NCBI RefSeq assembly: GCF_000020645.1
Contig: NC_011060.1
Location: 2,618,501 to 2,682,500, forward strand
Length of the DNA: 64,000 nt
Reading direction: 5' to 3'
Source of the DNA: Pelodictyon phaeoclathratiforme BU-1
Lineage (GTDB): Bacteria > Bacteroidota > Chlorobiia > Chlorobiales > Chlorobiaceae
Positions 7,934-17,226 of this stretch are shown here, piece by piece (the first letter of the stretch is position 1; each line of letters starts with the position of its first letter). Made by a program: the position numbers and the translations under genes. The notes beneath the pieces were generated by a model that was not told where the DNA came from, did no database searches, and saw only the letters and a program-made list of their open reading frames with translations.

Positions 7934-8939
7934 CAATCACTTCTGCAATCTGCACGGCATTGGTGGCGGCACCTTTGCGGAGGTTGTCGGCGACAATCCA
8001 CATATTGAGAGTCTGGGGATGCCAGTAGTCACGGCGGATTCTGCCAACAAAAACATCGTCGCGCTCGTATGAGGTGAGCGGCATGGGGTAGATGCGTGCT
8101 GAAGGGTCGTCCTGCAGGATAATGCCGGGTGAGGTGCGAAGGAGTTCACGCACGTCGTCGATATCAAATTCATGCTCAAGCTCGATGTTGAGCGATTCGC
8201 CGTGGCCGCCGTAGACCGGAATGCGCACAGTGGTGGGAGAGATGCTCATGCTCTTGTCGCCCATGATTTTGCGGGTCTCGTTGACCATCTTCATCTCCTC
8301 CTTGGTGTAGCCGTTATCGGTGAAGGCATCGATCTGCGGCACGGCGTTGAAGGCGATCTGGTGAAAATGGGTGAACTGCTCCTGGCTCTCTCCCGCCAAC
8401 TCGCTTTCAAGGGCGTCGCGTCCGATCTTTCCTTTTCCGGTGACTGACTGGTAGGTCGAAACCACTACCCGTTTGACACCGAAGCGGTCATGCAGCGGCT
8501 TGAGCACTACGACCATCTGGATGGTTGAACAGTTGGGATTGGCAATGATCCGTTCCGGGGTGCCGTCTGCCCTGAAAATGGCTTCGGGATTGACCTCAGG
8601 CACAACCAGAGGCACATCGGGCTCCATGCGGAATGCCGATGAATTGTCGATGACAACCGCTCCTTCAGCGGCCGCAACGACTGCCCACTCTTTACTCGCT
8701 GTTGCGCCTGCGGAAAAAAGGGCGATATCAACTCCCTCGAATGCTTCGGCAGAGGGCTCGCGAATAATGAACTCTTTGCCCCTGAAGGTCACCACCTGAC
8801 CGACACTTCTTGATGAAGCGAGCGGAACAAGCTCGGTTACAGGAAAATTTCTCTCTTCAAGAACCTTGATCATCGTGCGACCGACCAGACCGGTTGCACC
8901 AAGTACCGCCACTCGGCAGCGAGAATCCTGACTACTCAT
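7914..8939 (-). CDS. asd: Aspartate-semialdehyde dehydrogenase
   Basis: Reduces aspartyl-phosphate to the semialdehyde for lysine (diaminopimelate), threonine and methionine synthesis. 341 residues, the normal size. Seen: the N-terminal NADP-binding GATGLVG, SAGAT, the catalytic cysteine in ANPNCSTIQ (residue 137), and the substrate-binding histidine region VRIPVYGGHGESLNIE. It follows dusB by 6 bases and appears to be the last gene of a recA-dusB-asd operon. Its 3' end is the site of the duplicated tails described for 7842-7933. Confidence 0.96.
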   Translation of the reverse strand: MSSQDSRCRVAVLGATGLVGRTMIKVLEERNFPVTELVPLASSRSVGQVVTFRGKEFIIREPSAEAFEGVDIALFSAGATASKEWAVVAAAEGAVVIDNSSAFRMEPDVPLVVPEVNPEAIFRADGTPERIIANPNCSTIQMVVVLKPLHDRFGVKRVVVSTYQSVTGKGKIGRDALESELAGESQEQFTHFHQIAFNAVPQIDAFTDNGYTKEEMKMVNETRKIMGDKSMSISPTTVRIPVYGGHGESLNIELEHEFDIDDVRELLRTSPGIILQDDPSARIYPMPLTSYERDDVFVGRIRRDYWHPQTLNMWIVADNLRKGAATNAVQIAEVIVNQKKA

Positions 8940-8945
8940 ATTTTA

Positions 8946-10004
8946 TTATATATTATTGGCTTGATAATTCAGTAAAAGTTTATCGGAATGGTCATTGAGG
9001 TACTCTGTGCCCTCAAGAATCTTTCCCTCCATCACATATCCTTCGCACTCCTGCTTGTAGGCAAGAAGAATATCGATAACCTGCTCCCACCCATCTTCGC
9101 GTACCAGTTTGTTGCGTACCCGCGACACCATCGGCAGCCCTTTCAGATAAGTTGAATAGTGGCGGCGCATTTCCAGAACCCCATATTTTTCGCCTTTGAA
9201 CTGCACGGAGAGCTTCAAATGCTCTATGGCAACATCAATCCTTGCCCGAAAATCGGGCGGCGGCATCGGCTTGCCGGTTTTCAGCAACTCTTTTGCGGCC
9301 TCAAAGATAAAGGGGTTGCCTATGGAACCGCGACCAATCATCACTCCATCTGCACCGGTCTCGGCAAACATGGCAAGAGCATCTTCAGCCGACCAGATAT
9401 CGCCATTGGCAATAACCGGAATGCGTGCCTGCTCCTTTACTTGACGAATCCACTCCCGGTTCGCCCTCCCCTTGAACATCTCACTCCTCGTACGACCATG
9501 CAACGCCAGAGCCTGAATACCAACATCCTCAAGGCGTGGCAGAATATCCAAAATATTAATCGATTCAAGATCCCAACCAATCCGTGTCTTGACGGTCACC
9601 GGAATGGAAACCGCCTTGACAACCGCTTCGGAAATGGCGGTCATCTTCTCCGGTTCCCTGAGCAGCGCCGCGCCTGCACCCTTTCCGGCAACCTTCTTGG
9701 TCGGGCATCCAAAATTAATGTCGAGATAGTCCGGGCAATACCCTTCAGCAATGACCGCAGCATCAACCATCGACTCGATGCTGCTTCCAAAAATCTGGAT
9801 GGCAAAGGGTCTCTCAACCTCATCTGTTTTCAGCTTGCGGAGCGACTTTTCAACTCCCCTGCGCAGCGCTTCGGCACTGATGAACTCGGTATAAACTATA
9901 TCAGCCCCGTGACGCTTGCAGAGTTGGCGGAATGCCCGGTCGGTCACATCCTCCATCGGCGCAAGAATAACCGGCCGGTCAATCTCAATGGTTCCTATTT
10001 TCAT
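8946..10004 (-). CDS. dusB: tRNA-dihydrouridine synthase, DusB type
   Basis: FMN enzyme that reduces specific uridines of tRNA. 352 residues. Seen: APMEDVTDRAFR at the N-terminus, the catalytic cysteine in INFGCPTKKV with KGAGAALLREP after it, TVKTRIGWD, ANGDIWSAEDA and the FMN-phosphate site GVMIGRGSIGNP. It lies 2 bases after recA and 6 before asd, so it is co-transcribed with both. Confidence 0.93.
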   Translation of the reverse strand: MKIGTIEIDRPVILAPMEDVTDRAFRQLCKRHGADIVYTEFISAEALRRGVEKSLRKLKTDEVERPFAIQIFGSSIESMVDAAVIAEGYCPDYLDINFGCPTKKVAGKGAGAALLREPEKMTAISEAVVKAVSIPVTVKTRIGWDLESINILDILPRLEDVGIQALALHGRTRSEMFKGRANREWIRQVKEQARIPVIANGDIWSAEDALAMFAETGADGVMIGRGSIGNPFIFEAAKELLKTGKPMPPPDFRARIDVAIEHLKLSVQFKGEKYGVLEMRRHYSTYLKGLPMVSRVRNKLVREDGWEQVIDILLAYKQECEGYVMEGKILEGTEYLNDHSDKLLLNYQANNI

Positions 10005-10006
10005 GC

Positions 10007-11053
10007 CTACCCGTTAATAATCTCTGCAGGCCCGCTCATCAGCTCTTTGACCTGCGCCTGAATTTTACTGTAAAGCGCCGAATCTTCACGCAACGCCTTC
10101 TTGACGGTCTCACGTCCCTGACCAAGCTTGTCGGTGCCATAACTGAACCATGAACCGGCTTTTTTCACCACACCGAACTCAACGGCCAGATCAATCAATT
10201 CACCCATGGCCGAGATGCCCTCACCATACAGAATATCGAACTCAGCCGTACGGAAGGGAGGGGCAACCTTGTTTTTGACCACCTTCACCCTCGTACGGTT
10301 CCCGGTAATCTCCTCACCATCCTTGATCTGGGCAATTTTACGAATATCGAGACGCACCGACGAATAAAATTTCAGTGCCTTGCCGCCGGTCGTTGTTTCA
10401 GGGTTGCCATAGACGACCCCAATTTTATCGCGAAGCTGGTTGATGAAAATACAGACGCAGCTCGATTTTGAGATGGCGCCGGTGAGTTTGCGTAGCGCCT
10501 GGCTCATAAGCCGCGCCTGAAGACCCATCACACTGTCACCCATCTCGCCTTCAAGCTCAGCTTGGGGCACCAGAGCCGCAACAGAATCGACCACCACCAC
10601 ATCGATGGCATTGCTCCTGACCAGTGTTTCCACAATTGAAAGCGCCTGCTCGCCCGATTCCGGCTGGCTGATGAGCAGGGCGTTGATATCGACACCGAGT
10701 TTTCGGGCATAGGTAGGATCGAAGGCATGTTCAGCATCAACGATAGCCGCAATTCCCCCCTCTTTCTGTGCCTCAGCAATAACATGGAGGGCAAGGGTGG
10801 TTTTTCCGGAAGATTCCGGCCCGTAAATTTCAGTGACCCTGCCGCGAGGCAAGCCGCCAACACCGAGTGCAAAATCAAGCGTCATCGATCCGGTTGAAAT
10901 CGACTGCACCTTCATTCCTGCGGAATCATCACCAAGGCGCATGATCGCACCCTTGCCAAACTGTTTTTCAAGGGCTTCGACAGCCAGGTTCAGTTGCTTG
11001 AGTTTCGCCGGATCAACGGTAACGGTTTTTTTTTCGATTTTCTGAGTGTCCAT
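10007..11053 (-). CDS. recA: Recombinase RecA
   Basis: DNA strand exchange and LexA co-protease protein. 348 residues, normal length. Seen: Walker A GPESSGKTT (residues 78-86), Walker B VVVVDSVAALVP, the L1/L2 DNA-binding region with INQLRDKIGVVYGNPETTTGG, and FSYGTDKLGQGRE. ATG at 11051-11053. No SOS box was recognised upstream. It is followed directly by dusB. Confidence 0.98.
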   Translation of the reverse strand: MDTQKIEKKTVTVDPAKLKQLNLAVEALEKQFGKGAIMRLGDDSAGMKVQSISTGSMTLDFALGVGGLPRGRVTEIYGPESSGKTTLALHVIAEAQKEGGIAAIVDAEHAFDPTYARKLGVDINALLISQPESGEQALSIVETLVRSNAIDVVVVDSVAALVPQAELEGEMGDSVMGLQARLMSQALRKLTGAISKSSCVCIFINQLRDKIGVVYGNPETTTGGKALKFYSSVRLDIRKIAQIKDGEEITGNRTRVKVVKNKVAPPFRTAEFDILYGEGISAMGELIDLAVEFGVVKKAGSWFSYGTDKLGQGRETVKKALREDSALYSKIQAQVKELMSGPAEIING

Positions 11054-11098
11054 GGTAGCTGCATGTAAAAAAGTTGGAGAAAGAGTAGAGCCTTTGGC

Positions 11099-12085
11099 TC
11101 AGAGCAGAGTCTTGAGCGTTTCGGACAGCTCGCGGTAACACAAACCAAGCTCCTGCTCTGAGCGGGTATTACTGAACGCAAGAATCCTTGAGGCGATACG
11201 AATGCTCTCGAGGCTGATAAAGGAGGGACGGTTCGAGAGCATCGACCAAAGCTCTCCGCCAAGACCGGCAAGCAGACCAAGAGCATCCGGCACCATAAAT
11301 GCCCGGCCACTGCTGCTGCCAGAAAGAGTCCCTATGCGGGCAAAAAGCTCCCGGAAGGTCAGATTGCTGCCAACCACAACATAACGCTCCCCTGAACGCC
11401 CTTTTTCCCAAGCCGCCAGGTGAGCATCAGCGACATCGCGGACATCAACAAAACCGGTGCCTCCCGAAGGGAAGAAGGGCAGCTTTCCCTGATAGACAAG
11501 GCGCAATACCTCGTTCGAAGAACTGACCGAAGCGGGATTCCGGCGGTCAACACCAATAACCACACCAGGATTAACCATGACCACTTCAAGGCCCTCTGCA
11601 ACTCCGCGCAGCCCCTCAAGTTCAGCAAGATGCTTCGACTCCATATAACCATTCCGTCGCTGCCACTCCTGAAAGGTGGATGACTCACTGGCTGGCGAAC
11701 CATCCTCGGAGGCGCCGATGGCGGCAATGGAGCTGGTCAAAACAAGCCTGCGCACCTTATGGTGCAGGGAGGCATTGACCACATTTCTTGTCCCGACCAC
11801 ATTGGCCTCATAGAGCGCATTTCGGGAGTGTCTGGTATAGGAGATAAGTCCCGCACAATGAAAGACCGTTTCCGCTCCCCTGAAAGCCTCAAGAAGGGCA
11901 AGAGGATCAAGCATATCCGCCCGAACAATCTCGACAGGCAAGCTCTCCAGAAAAGAGCAATCCGAGCTTTTCCGGGCAATCACCCTGCAGCGACGCTCTC
12001 CGGGAAAGCGTGCAAGCAGCGCAAGAAGAATCTGGGAACCGATATATCCGGTAGCCCCGGTTATGACAATTGATGAGTTAGGCAT
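11099..12085 (-). CDS. NAD(P)-dependent sugar epimerase/dehydratase-like protein (extended SDR)
   Basis: 328 residues from the ATG at 12083-12085, which places the Rossmann motif ITGATGYIGS near residue 10 as usual; the longer upstream frame adds an unrelated hydrophobic stretch and is rejected. Seen: GLISYTRHS, the catalytic YMESK (YxxxK), NPGVVIGVD and FVDVRDVADAHLAA, typical of dihydroflavonol-reductase/epimerase-like members. The substrate cannot be told from sequence. It precedes recA by 45 bases on the same strand. Confidence 0.85.
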   Translation of the reverse strand: MPNSSIVITGATGYIGSQILLALLARFPGERRCRVIARKSSDCSFLESLPVEIVRADMLDPLALLEAFRGAETVFHCAGLISYTRHSRNALYEANVVGTRNVVNASLHHKVRRLVLTSSIAAIGASEDGSPASESSTFQEWQRRNGYMESKHLAELEGLRGVAEGLEVVMVNPGVVIGVDRRNPASVSSSNEVLRLVYQGKLPFFPSGGTGFVDVRDVADAHLAAWEKGRSGERYVVVGSNLTFRELFARIGTLSGSSSGRAFMVPDALGLLAGLGGELWSMLSNRPSFISLESIRIASRILAFSNTRSEQELGLCYRELSETLKTLL

Positions 12086-12507
12086 GAAACGGTGAAAATA
12101 AAAAAAGAGCCCGGCTGCAAAGATGTAAACAACAGCGAGAGCTTCACTGTTCGCAAAAATAAGAATTTCGCGGCTATTGTTTTCTTCTATTTTCGCAATG
12201 CGGCAAGAACGGATGGTGATGGCGGAATGATGGCTGTAGGCAGAACAACGATTCCGGGCAAAATAAGGAGCTTTCATTCCTCCCTGGAATAGAGAACATC
12301 GGATTCATGTACCGCCAGAAAACTATCCATCCATGTTATCATATTTTTTTTCACATCATCGAATAGGAAGAGCAGTTGCTCACGTTTTCATGTGCGCTCT
12401 ACCCCCGAAAATATTCCCCCCTTAAAACCCTTATACTTTCCTTATCTTGGTTTTCAGGCAATATGCGGGAATTTCATCGAACCAGCTTATCAGTAAATTA
12501 TTCAGTA
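12086..12507. other. Divergent intergenic region between the SDR gene and the M16 peptidase gene
   Basis: About 420 bases with no convincing gene. Small open frames here lack ribosome sites and family resemblance. It must hold the promoters of both divergent genes. No long inverted repeat or terminator was seen. Confidence 0.5.
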
Positions 12508-13794
12508 ATGAAGCAAGAATCGTCCAGCCGTCAGCCATCTCCCTTTTCAGAAGCTTCAGTCCAGCAGGGTGTTCTGACGAACGGGTTGAGGATTATCACG
12601 GATACCGTCCCTTTTGTAAAGAGCGTAACGCTCGGTATACAGATTGATGCCGGGTCACGCGACGACCCCAAAGAGTCTCCGGGGCTGGCACATTTCATTG
12701 AGCACGCTCTTTTTAAAGGTACAAAGCGGCGCACCTACATCGACATCGCCAGAAATATTGAAAAGCACGGTGGCTATCTCGATGCCTATACCACCAAGGA
12801 GCAGACCTGCATCTACCTTCGCTGCCTGCCGGAACACCTTGAACCCTCTTTCGACCTTCTCTCCGATCTTGTCTGCGACCCGGTGTTTCCTCCTGAAGAG
12901 ATCGAAAAAGAGAAAGAGGTTGTTATCGAAGAGATCAGCAGCGTCAACGACACCCCTGAAGAGCTTATTTTTGAGGAGTTTGACCTGCGTTCGTTTCCCC
13001 GCCACCCTCTCGGCACACCAATCCTTGGCACGGAAAAAAGCGTTGAAGCGTTCAGTGATGAGAACCTGAAAAACTTTATGCGGCAGCACTACATTCCGCA
13101 AAAGATGCTGATCACGGCTACCGGAATGGTGCATCACGACGAGATCATGCTGCTTGGAGAGCGATTTCTTGGCAAGCTCAGGGAGCCATCAGGCAATCAG
13201 TATGTTCGCCAGCCTTTCCTCGCAGAGGATTACACCCCCTTTACCCTGACACTGAAAAAACGGGTCTGCCAGGCGCAGATTGTGCTCGGTACGGCCATAG
13301 CCCGCCACGACCCTCTCTTTTACAGCCTGATGGTGCTCAACTCCATGCTCGGTAACGGCATGAGCTCCCTGCTCAATCTGGAACTTCGCGAAAAACGGGG
13401 ACTGGCTTACAACGTCTACTCATCGATCACCTTTTTCGACGATCTGACCGCGATGAACATCTATGCCGGCACCGACAGCAATAAAACAAAGGTGACCCTT
13501 GAACTCATCAGGGAGTTGCTCCAGAGTGATGCACTCAAACAGCCCGATCCGGAAGAGGTTCTGGCGGCAAAGAGGAAACTGCTCGGTTCGCATATCATGG
13601 GAATGGAAAAAATGACGCGAAGAATGTCGCAAACGGCTTCTGACCTCTCCTATTTCGGACGTTATATTGAGCCTGAGGAAAAAACTGCGGCTCTGGAGGC
13701 GGTCACTGCCGAGGATATCGCCGAAGCGGCCACACGGATGCTCCATGATGCGCCATACTCAACACTGGTCTACAAACCGGGAAAGCAGGGCTGA
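12508..13794 (+). CDS. M16 family zinc peptidase (mitochondrial processing peptidase-like)
   Basis: 428 residues. Seen: the inverted zinc motif HFIEH (HxxEH) in GLAHFIEHALFKGT near residue 80, the downstream glutamates in EKEKEVVIEEISSVNDTPEE, HPLGTPILGT, and the C-terminal substrate-binding block LREKRGLAYNVYSS. This is the PqqL/MPP-type single-unit architecture; no signal peptide is evident with this start. The ATG at 12508 was chosen because the family N-terminus (VQQGVLTNGLRIITD) follows within 20 residues; an ATG at 12463 is possible. Confidence 0.9.
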   Translation: MKQESSSRQPSPFSEASVQQGVLTNGLRIITDTVPFVKSVTLGIQIDAGSRDDPKESPGLAHFIEHALFKGTKRRTYIDIARNIEKHGGYLDAYTTKEQTCIYLRCLPEHLEPSFDLLSDLVCDPVFPPEEIEKEKEVVIEEISSVNDTPEELIFEEFDLRSFPRHPLGTPILGTEKSVEAFSDENLKNFMRQHYIPQKMLITATGMVHHDEIMLLGERFLGKLREPSGNQYVRQPFLAEDYTPFTLTLKKRVCQAQIVLGTAIARHDPLFYSLMVLNSMLGNGMSSLLNLELREKRGLAYNVYSSITFFDDLTAMNIYAGTDSNKTKVTLELIRELLQSDALKQPDPEEVLAAKRKLLGSHIMGMEKMTRRMSQTASDLSYFGRYIEPEEKTAALEAVTAEDIAEAATRMLHDAPYSTLVYKPGKQG

Positions 13795-13890
13795 GGGCAG
13801 CGAAGCGCTGTTTTCAAACACAAGAATTAATTCGTATCTTGTGGACTTTTAATTTTTCACCATTACTCATCAAATTAACCCACAAGAGCC

Positions 13891-15171
13891 TTGCAAAAGA
13901 ATATCAAGAACGTCAGCGAAACCGAACAGGAACTGGAAATCATTCTTTCCGCTGAAGAATTCGGTACCGAATATAACCAGGAACTGGAAGAGGCAAAAAG
14001 AAACATTCAGATCAAGGGATTCAGAAAAGGACATGCTCCTGCAAGCTTGATTAAAAAATTGGCAGGCCCTTCCATTGAGGCAACAGTAGCCGAAAAAATG
14101 GCATCCAAATATTTCGGAGAGATTGCTGATGCTGAAAAGATAAAACCGGCAAGCCGCGCACAGATCATCGACGTCGCCTTTGCACCCGAGGAGCTGAAAA
14201 TCACGCTCGCCTACGAAATTCATCCTGAATTCGAAGTAAAGGATTTCAGTGGATATACCTTCACGCAAAACCGCTATGTGATCACCGATGAGGATATTAC
14301 TCGCGAAATAAACCTTATTCTCAAGGGGCACGGCACCCTCAACACGGTCGATGAGGCCGCGTTGTCTACCGATACGGTGATCGGCGATGTCTACAAGCTT
14401 AATGAAGCAGGCGAAACCGATGATGATCAGAAGACCGACAATCATCATTTCACCCTTGAGTACCTTCCTGAGGAGAACCCGTTTCGCAAAGCGCTTACAG
14501 GGAAAAAAGCGGGAGAGAGCGTTGATATTGAAAACGATGAAAAGGAGTCTGCACAGCCATCCCGCTTCCGTGTTGTCATCAGCGAAATCAAACGGCTTGA
14601 ACTGCCGGAACTTACCGATGAGCTGGTCAAGGAGATTACAGGTGGTCGCTTTGAATCCGTGACCGACTTCACTGCGGACGTTCGTATCCAGCTTGAGCAG
14701 CACTTTCTTCTTAAATCCGATGAAGAGCTTCTCGAATCGCTCTCGGCCAAACTGATCGAAGAGAACCCGGTGCCTGCACCAAACTCCATGATTGCCTCGT
14801 TCTCAAAAATGCTGCTTGAAAATGCCAAACGCCAGATGGGTGGCAGCTTCCCGAAAGGATTCGACGATGAGCAGTTCCGGCTTGCGATGAAACCCAATGC
14901 TGAAAAACATGCGCAATGGCTGATGATCAGTCAGAAAATTGCCGAAGATGCAACTCTTTCGGTTTCGGACGATGATATAAAGGCTTATGCAGATAAAGAG
15001 GCTGAAAAAAGCGAGTCCATGGATGCTGAAGAGATCCTGAAAACCTATCTGTCACCCGAGTTCCGTGATTACATCACCGACACGATCCTCAAGGAAAAAA
15101 TCTACAACATTATCAAGTCAAAAGTAACCATCACTGAGGAAGAGAAATCCATTCCTGTTCGCCAGGAGTAA
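13891..15171 (+). CDS. tig: Trigger factor (ribosome-associated chaperone)
   Basis: Binds at the ribosome exit tunnel and assists nascent chain folding. 426 residues. Seen: the ribosome-binding signature GFRKGHAP in the N-terminal domain and a PPIase-like middle domain (VDEAALSTDTVIGDVYKL), followed by a long helical C-terminal domain. The PPIase region is divergent, as expected for distant phyla. The start is TTG (13891), which aligns with the family start. A strong terminator follows the stop by about 25 bases. Confidence 0.93.
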   Translation: MQKNIKNVSETEQELEIILSAEEFGTEYNQELEEAKRNIQIKGFRKGHAPASLIKKLAGPSIEATVAEKMASKYFGEIADAEKIKPASRAQIIDVAFAPEELKITLAYEIHPEFEVKDFSGYTFTQNRYVITDEDITREINLILKGHGTLNTVDEAALSTDTVIGDVYKLNEAGETDDDQKTDNHHFTLEYLPEENPFRKALTGKKAGESVDIENDEKESAQPSRFRVVISEIKRLELPELTDELVKEITGGRFESVTDFTADVRIQLEQHFLLKSDEELLESLSAKLIEENPVPAPNSMIASFSKMLLENAKRQMGGSFPKGFDDEQFRLAMKPNAEKHAQWLMISQKIAEDATLSVSDDDIKAYADKEAEKSESMDAEEILKTYLSPEFRDYITDTILKEKIYNIIKSKVTITEEEKSIPVRQE

Positions 15172-15196
15172 TTTTCCAGGTAATTGCAGATCAGAG

Positions 15197-15232
15197 GCAG
15201 GAGTTCATGAATAAGGAACTCCTGCTTTTTTT
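15197..15232 (+). terminator. Rho-independent terminator of tig
   Basis: Perfect 10-bp stem GCAGGAGTTC / GAACTCCTGC with an 8-base loop, followed by seven or eight T. Confidence 0.95.
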
Positions 15233-15249
15233 ATGCCCTGTTGTTCCCG

Positions 15250-15612
15250 CTACACCCACTCTATCAACGCTGTGGCAATAGCTGCATGACGGTCGTGGGC
15301 AATAGAGATTTTTATGGCGCCACAGGCAGGAAAGCACCCGGCATCAGCAGGCTGCACAAAGGGACGACCCTGTTTATCATTGAGTATTGCAAAGCTCTTC
15401 CAGTGCACACCAGAGGAAAAACCCGTTCCAAGCGCCTTGACGACCGCCTCCTTTGCCGCGAACCGTCCGGCAATACTCGCTATAACCTGCGGTTTCTGCA
15501 GGCAGAGCGTAATTTCCTCTTCGGAAAGAAAGCGCTGGAGAAACTTCACCCCATAGCGGTTATATGCTTTTTCAATCCGGTCAAGATCAACAATGTCTAC
15601 TCCAATCTCCAT
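15250..15612 (-). CDS. acpS: Holo-[acyl-carrier-protein] synthase
   Basis: Transfers 4'-phosphopantetheine from CoA to acyl carrier protein. 120 residues from the ATG at 15610-15612, giving the family start MEIGVDIVDLDRIEK with its Mg-binding aspartate; the longer frame upstream is rejected. Seen: SIAGRFAAKEAVVKALGTG and ISIAHDRHAAIATA. It is 13 bases after nadC on the same strand, probably one transcript. Confidence 0.94.
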   Translation of the reverse strand: MEIGVDIVDLDRIEKAYNRYGVKFLQRFLSEEEITLCLQKPQVIASIAGRFAAKEAVVKALGTGFSSGVHWKSFAILNDKQGRPFVQPADAGCFPACGAIKISIAHDRHAAIATALIEWV

Positions 15613-15625
15613 GGTTCTTATTCGT

Positions 15626-16513
15626 TCAGGCCAAAGCAATCGTCATTGAAAGATCAAGAGCCTTGACACTGTGCGTCAGCTCTCCTACAGAGATAAAGTC
15701 TACACCCGTTTCAGCAACTTCCAGAACATTGTGCAGGGTGATATTTCCTGAGGCTTCAAGAAGAGGAGTGAAACCGGAACTCTTCACAAAGAGGACAGCC
15801 TCTTTCAGCAGCTCGGGAGTAAAGTTATCGAGAAGGATAATATCCGGCAAACAGGGCAGAGCTTCCCGCAACTCCTCCATGGAACGAACCTCCGTTTCGA
15901 TCTTCACCTCAAGCTTCCCCTCTTTGCGGTAAAGTTGGGCACGACGGATCGCATTGGCAATACCTCCGGAGGCATCAATATGGTTATCCTTGATGAGAAT
16001 CATGTCGAACAGGCCAAAACGGTGGTTTTTTCCTCCGCCGATCCTGACCGCCTCTTTGTCGAAATAACGAAGTCCGGGAGCCGTTTTTCGGGTATCAAGA
16101 ATTTCAGCCCCTGTATGGCGAATACAATCAACATAGAGCCGTGTTCTGGTTGCAATCCCCGACATGCGCTGCATGAAATTAAGCGCTGTACGTTCGCCAA
16201 TGAGCAGCGGAGCGAGCTTTCCTTGCACCTCAAGAATCAAGTCACCGCGCTGAAGGGTTTCCCCATCATGGTGATGCAATACGACGGAGAGCTTATTGTC
16301 ACAGGCAGCAAAAACCTGAACGGCAACATCGGCCCCTCCAAGGATACCATCCTCCTTGGCCCTGATAACGGCGCTTCCCCCCTGAGAAGGATCAATGGTA
16401 GCAAGGGTCGTCACATCCCCCTTGTAACGATCCTCCTCAAGAGCAAGCATAATGGCCCTTGCACGACACCCTTCATAAAACTCGTCACGAGCCCTGTTTT
16501 TCATGATTGCCAT
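15626..16513 (-). CDS. nadC: Nicotinate-nucleotide pyrophosphorylase (carboxylating)
   Basis: Converts quinolinate and PRPP to nicotinate mononucleotide in NAD synthesis. About 295 residues. Seen: the N-terminal GDVTTLATI, ERTALNFMQRMSGIAT, TRKTAPGLRYFDKEAVRIGGG with its arginine/lysine PRPP-site residues, LIKDNHI, LDNFTPE and ASGNITLHN. The start is taken at ATG 16511-16513, with ATG 16504 as an alternative; a frame extending to 16588 is less likely. Co-transcribed with acpS. Confidence 0.95.
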   Translation of the reverse strand: MAIMKNRARDEFYEGCRARAIMLALEEDRYKGDVTTLATIDPSQGGSAVIRAKEDGILGGADVAVQVFAACDNKLSVVLHHHDGETLQRGDLILEVQGKLAPLLIGERTALNFMQRMSGIATRTRLYVDCIRHTGAEILDTRKTAPGLRYFDKEAVRIGGGKNHRFGLFDMILIKDNHIDASGGIANAIRRAQLYRKEGKLEVKIETEVRSMEELREALPCLPDIILLDNFTPELLKEAVLFVKSSGFTPLLEASGNITLHNVLEVAETGVDFISVGELTHSVKALDLSMTIALA

Positions 16514-16825
16514 TCCCGAATACATTGAAAAAAAATCAAAACGCCATCCCAAGGTAGTGAATTTTATACTCTTTCGGGAAGATGACACCCCATCCCCCCA
16601 CCTGATTCAACAATCAGCGCTCCCCTCTCCCGGTAATCGCTGAAGCAGACGAAGCTCTTCCAAAACAAAAAGCGAGAAATCCCCCTGGGTAGAGCGATAA
16701 AATGGCTTGTTGTAGAACGAGATAGAGAATTGCTATATTACCGTGCAGACGGTATGGGCAGGTATCGGCTTATGCAATATTATCGAAGCACTGCCCGGTT
16801 TCGAGTTTTTTTTTTGAAGAGAACC
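16514..16825. other. Divergent intergenic region between nadC and the YopX-like gene
   Basis: About 310 bases without a gene. On the plus strand, TTGTAG (16710-16715) and TATATT (16734-16739), 18 bases apart, could be a promoter for the YopX-like gene. A small perfect dyad ACCGT-GCAG-ACGGT (16740-16753) lies just after it, where an operator would be expected. Both are weak predictions. Confidence 0.35.
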
Positions 16826-17161
16826 ATGGATATTAAAAAAATAAAATTTAAAGCGCTCTTTCAGGATATCTCCTCACTTCAGGATATCTGGCAGTTCTCT
16901 ACAGTAAATACCCATGATGTTGATTTTATCAAGTTCAGGCAGCGCTCCGAGTGGTTGCAGTATACCGGACTGGATGACAAGGATGGGCATGAGATTTTCG
17001 AAGGGGATTTGCTGGAATGGGACAAGATTATTCTGGAAGTTGTTTTTGAGGCTGGCAGTTTCAGAGTCCTGAATGAGGGCGACTCCGATATGCTTTTGTG
17101 GTTTTGTTTGCCCGATTGCAAGGTTATCGGCAATAAATACGAAAAAAAGGTCAAGCACTGA
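16826..17161 (+). CDS. YopX-like protein
   Basis: 111 residues from the ATG at 16826, which has AGAG just upstream. Seen: the YopX signature WLQYTGLDDKDGHEIFEGDLLEWD in the middle, followed by a beta-rich tail. YopX proteins are mostly found in phages and mobile elements and their function is unknown. Here it sits alone, 65 bases before folB, with no other phage gene nearby. The YopX call is good; the upstream 32-residue extension of the frame has no support. Confidence 0.75.
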   Translation: MDIKKIKFKALFQDISSLQDIWQFSTVNTHDVDFIKFRQRSEWLQYTGLDDKDGHEIFEGDLLEWDKIILEVVFEAGSFRVLNEGDSDMLLWFCLPDCKVIGNKYEKKVKH

Positions 17162-17226
17162 ACAACAGCTCAGATACGCTTTTCAGAACCAATATCCAGC
17201 GATATTTCATTCACTCCGGGATTTTT

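Noticed and set aside
12086..12277. 64-residue hydrophobic extension of the SDR protein
   Set aside because: The Rossmann motif belongs near the N-terminus and begins right after the ATG at 12083-12085; the extension has no ribosome site or family support.
12376..12507. N-terminal extension of the M16 peptidase as a signal peptide
   Set aside because: The extension is not a clean signal sequence and family similarity starts only after the ATG at 12508.
16826..17161. Prophage region signalled by the YopX-like gene
   Set aside because: No integrase, capsid, lysis or other phage gene is near; neighbours are nadC and folB.
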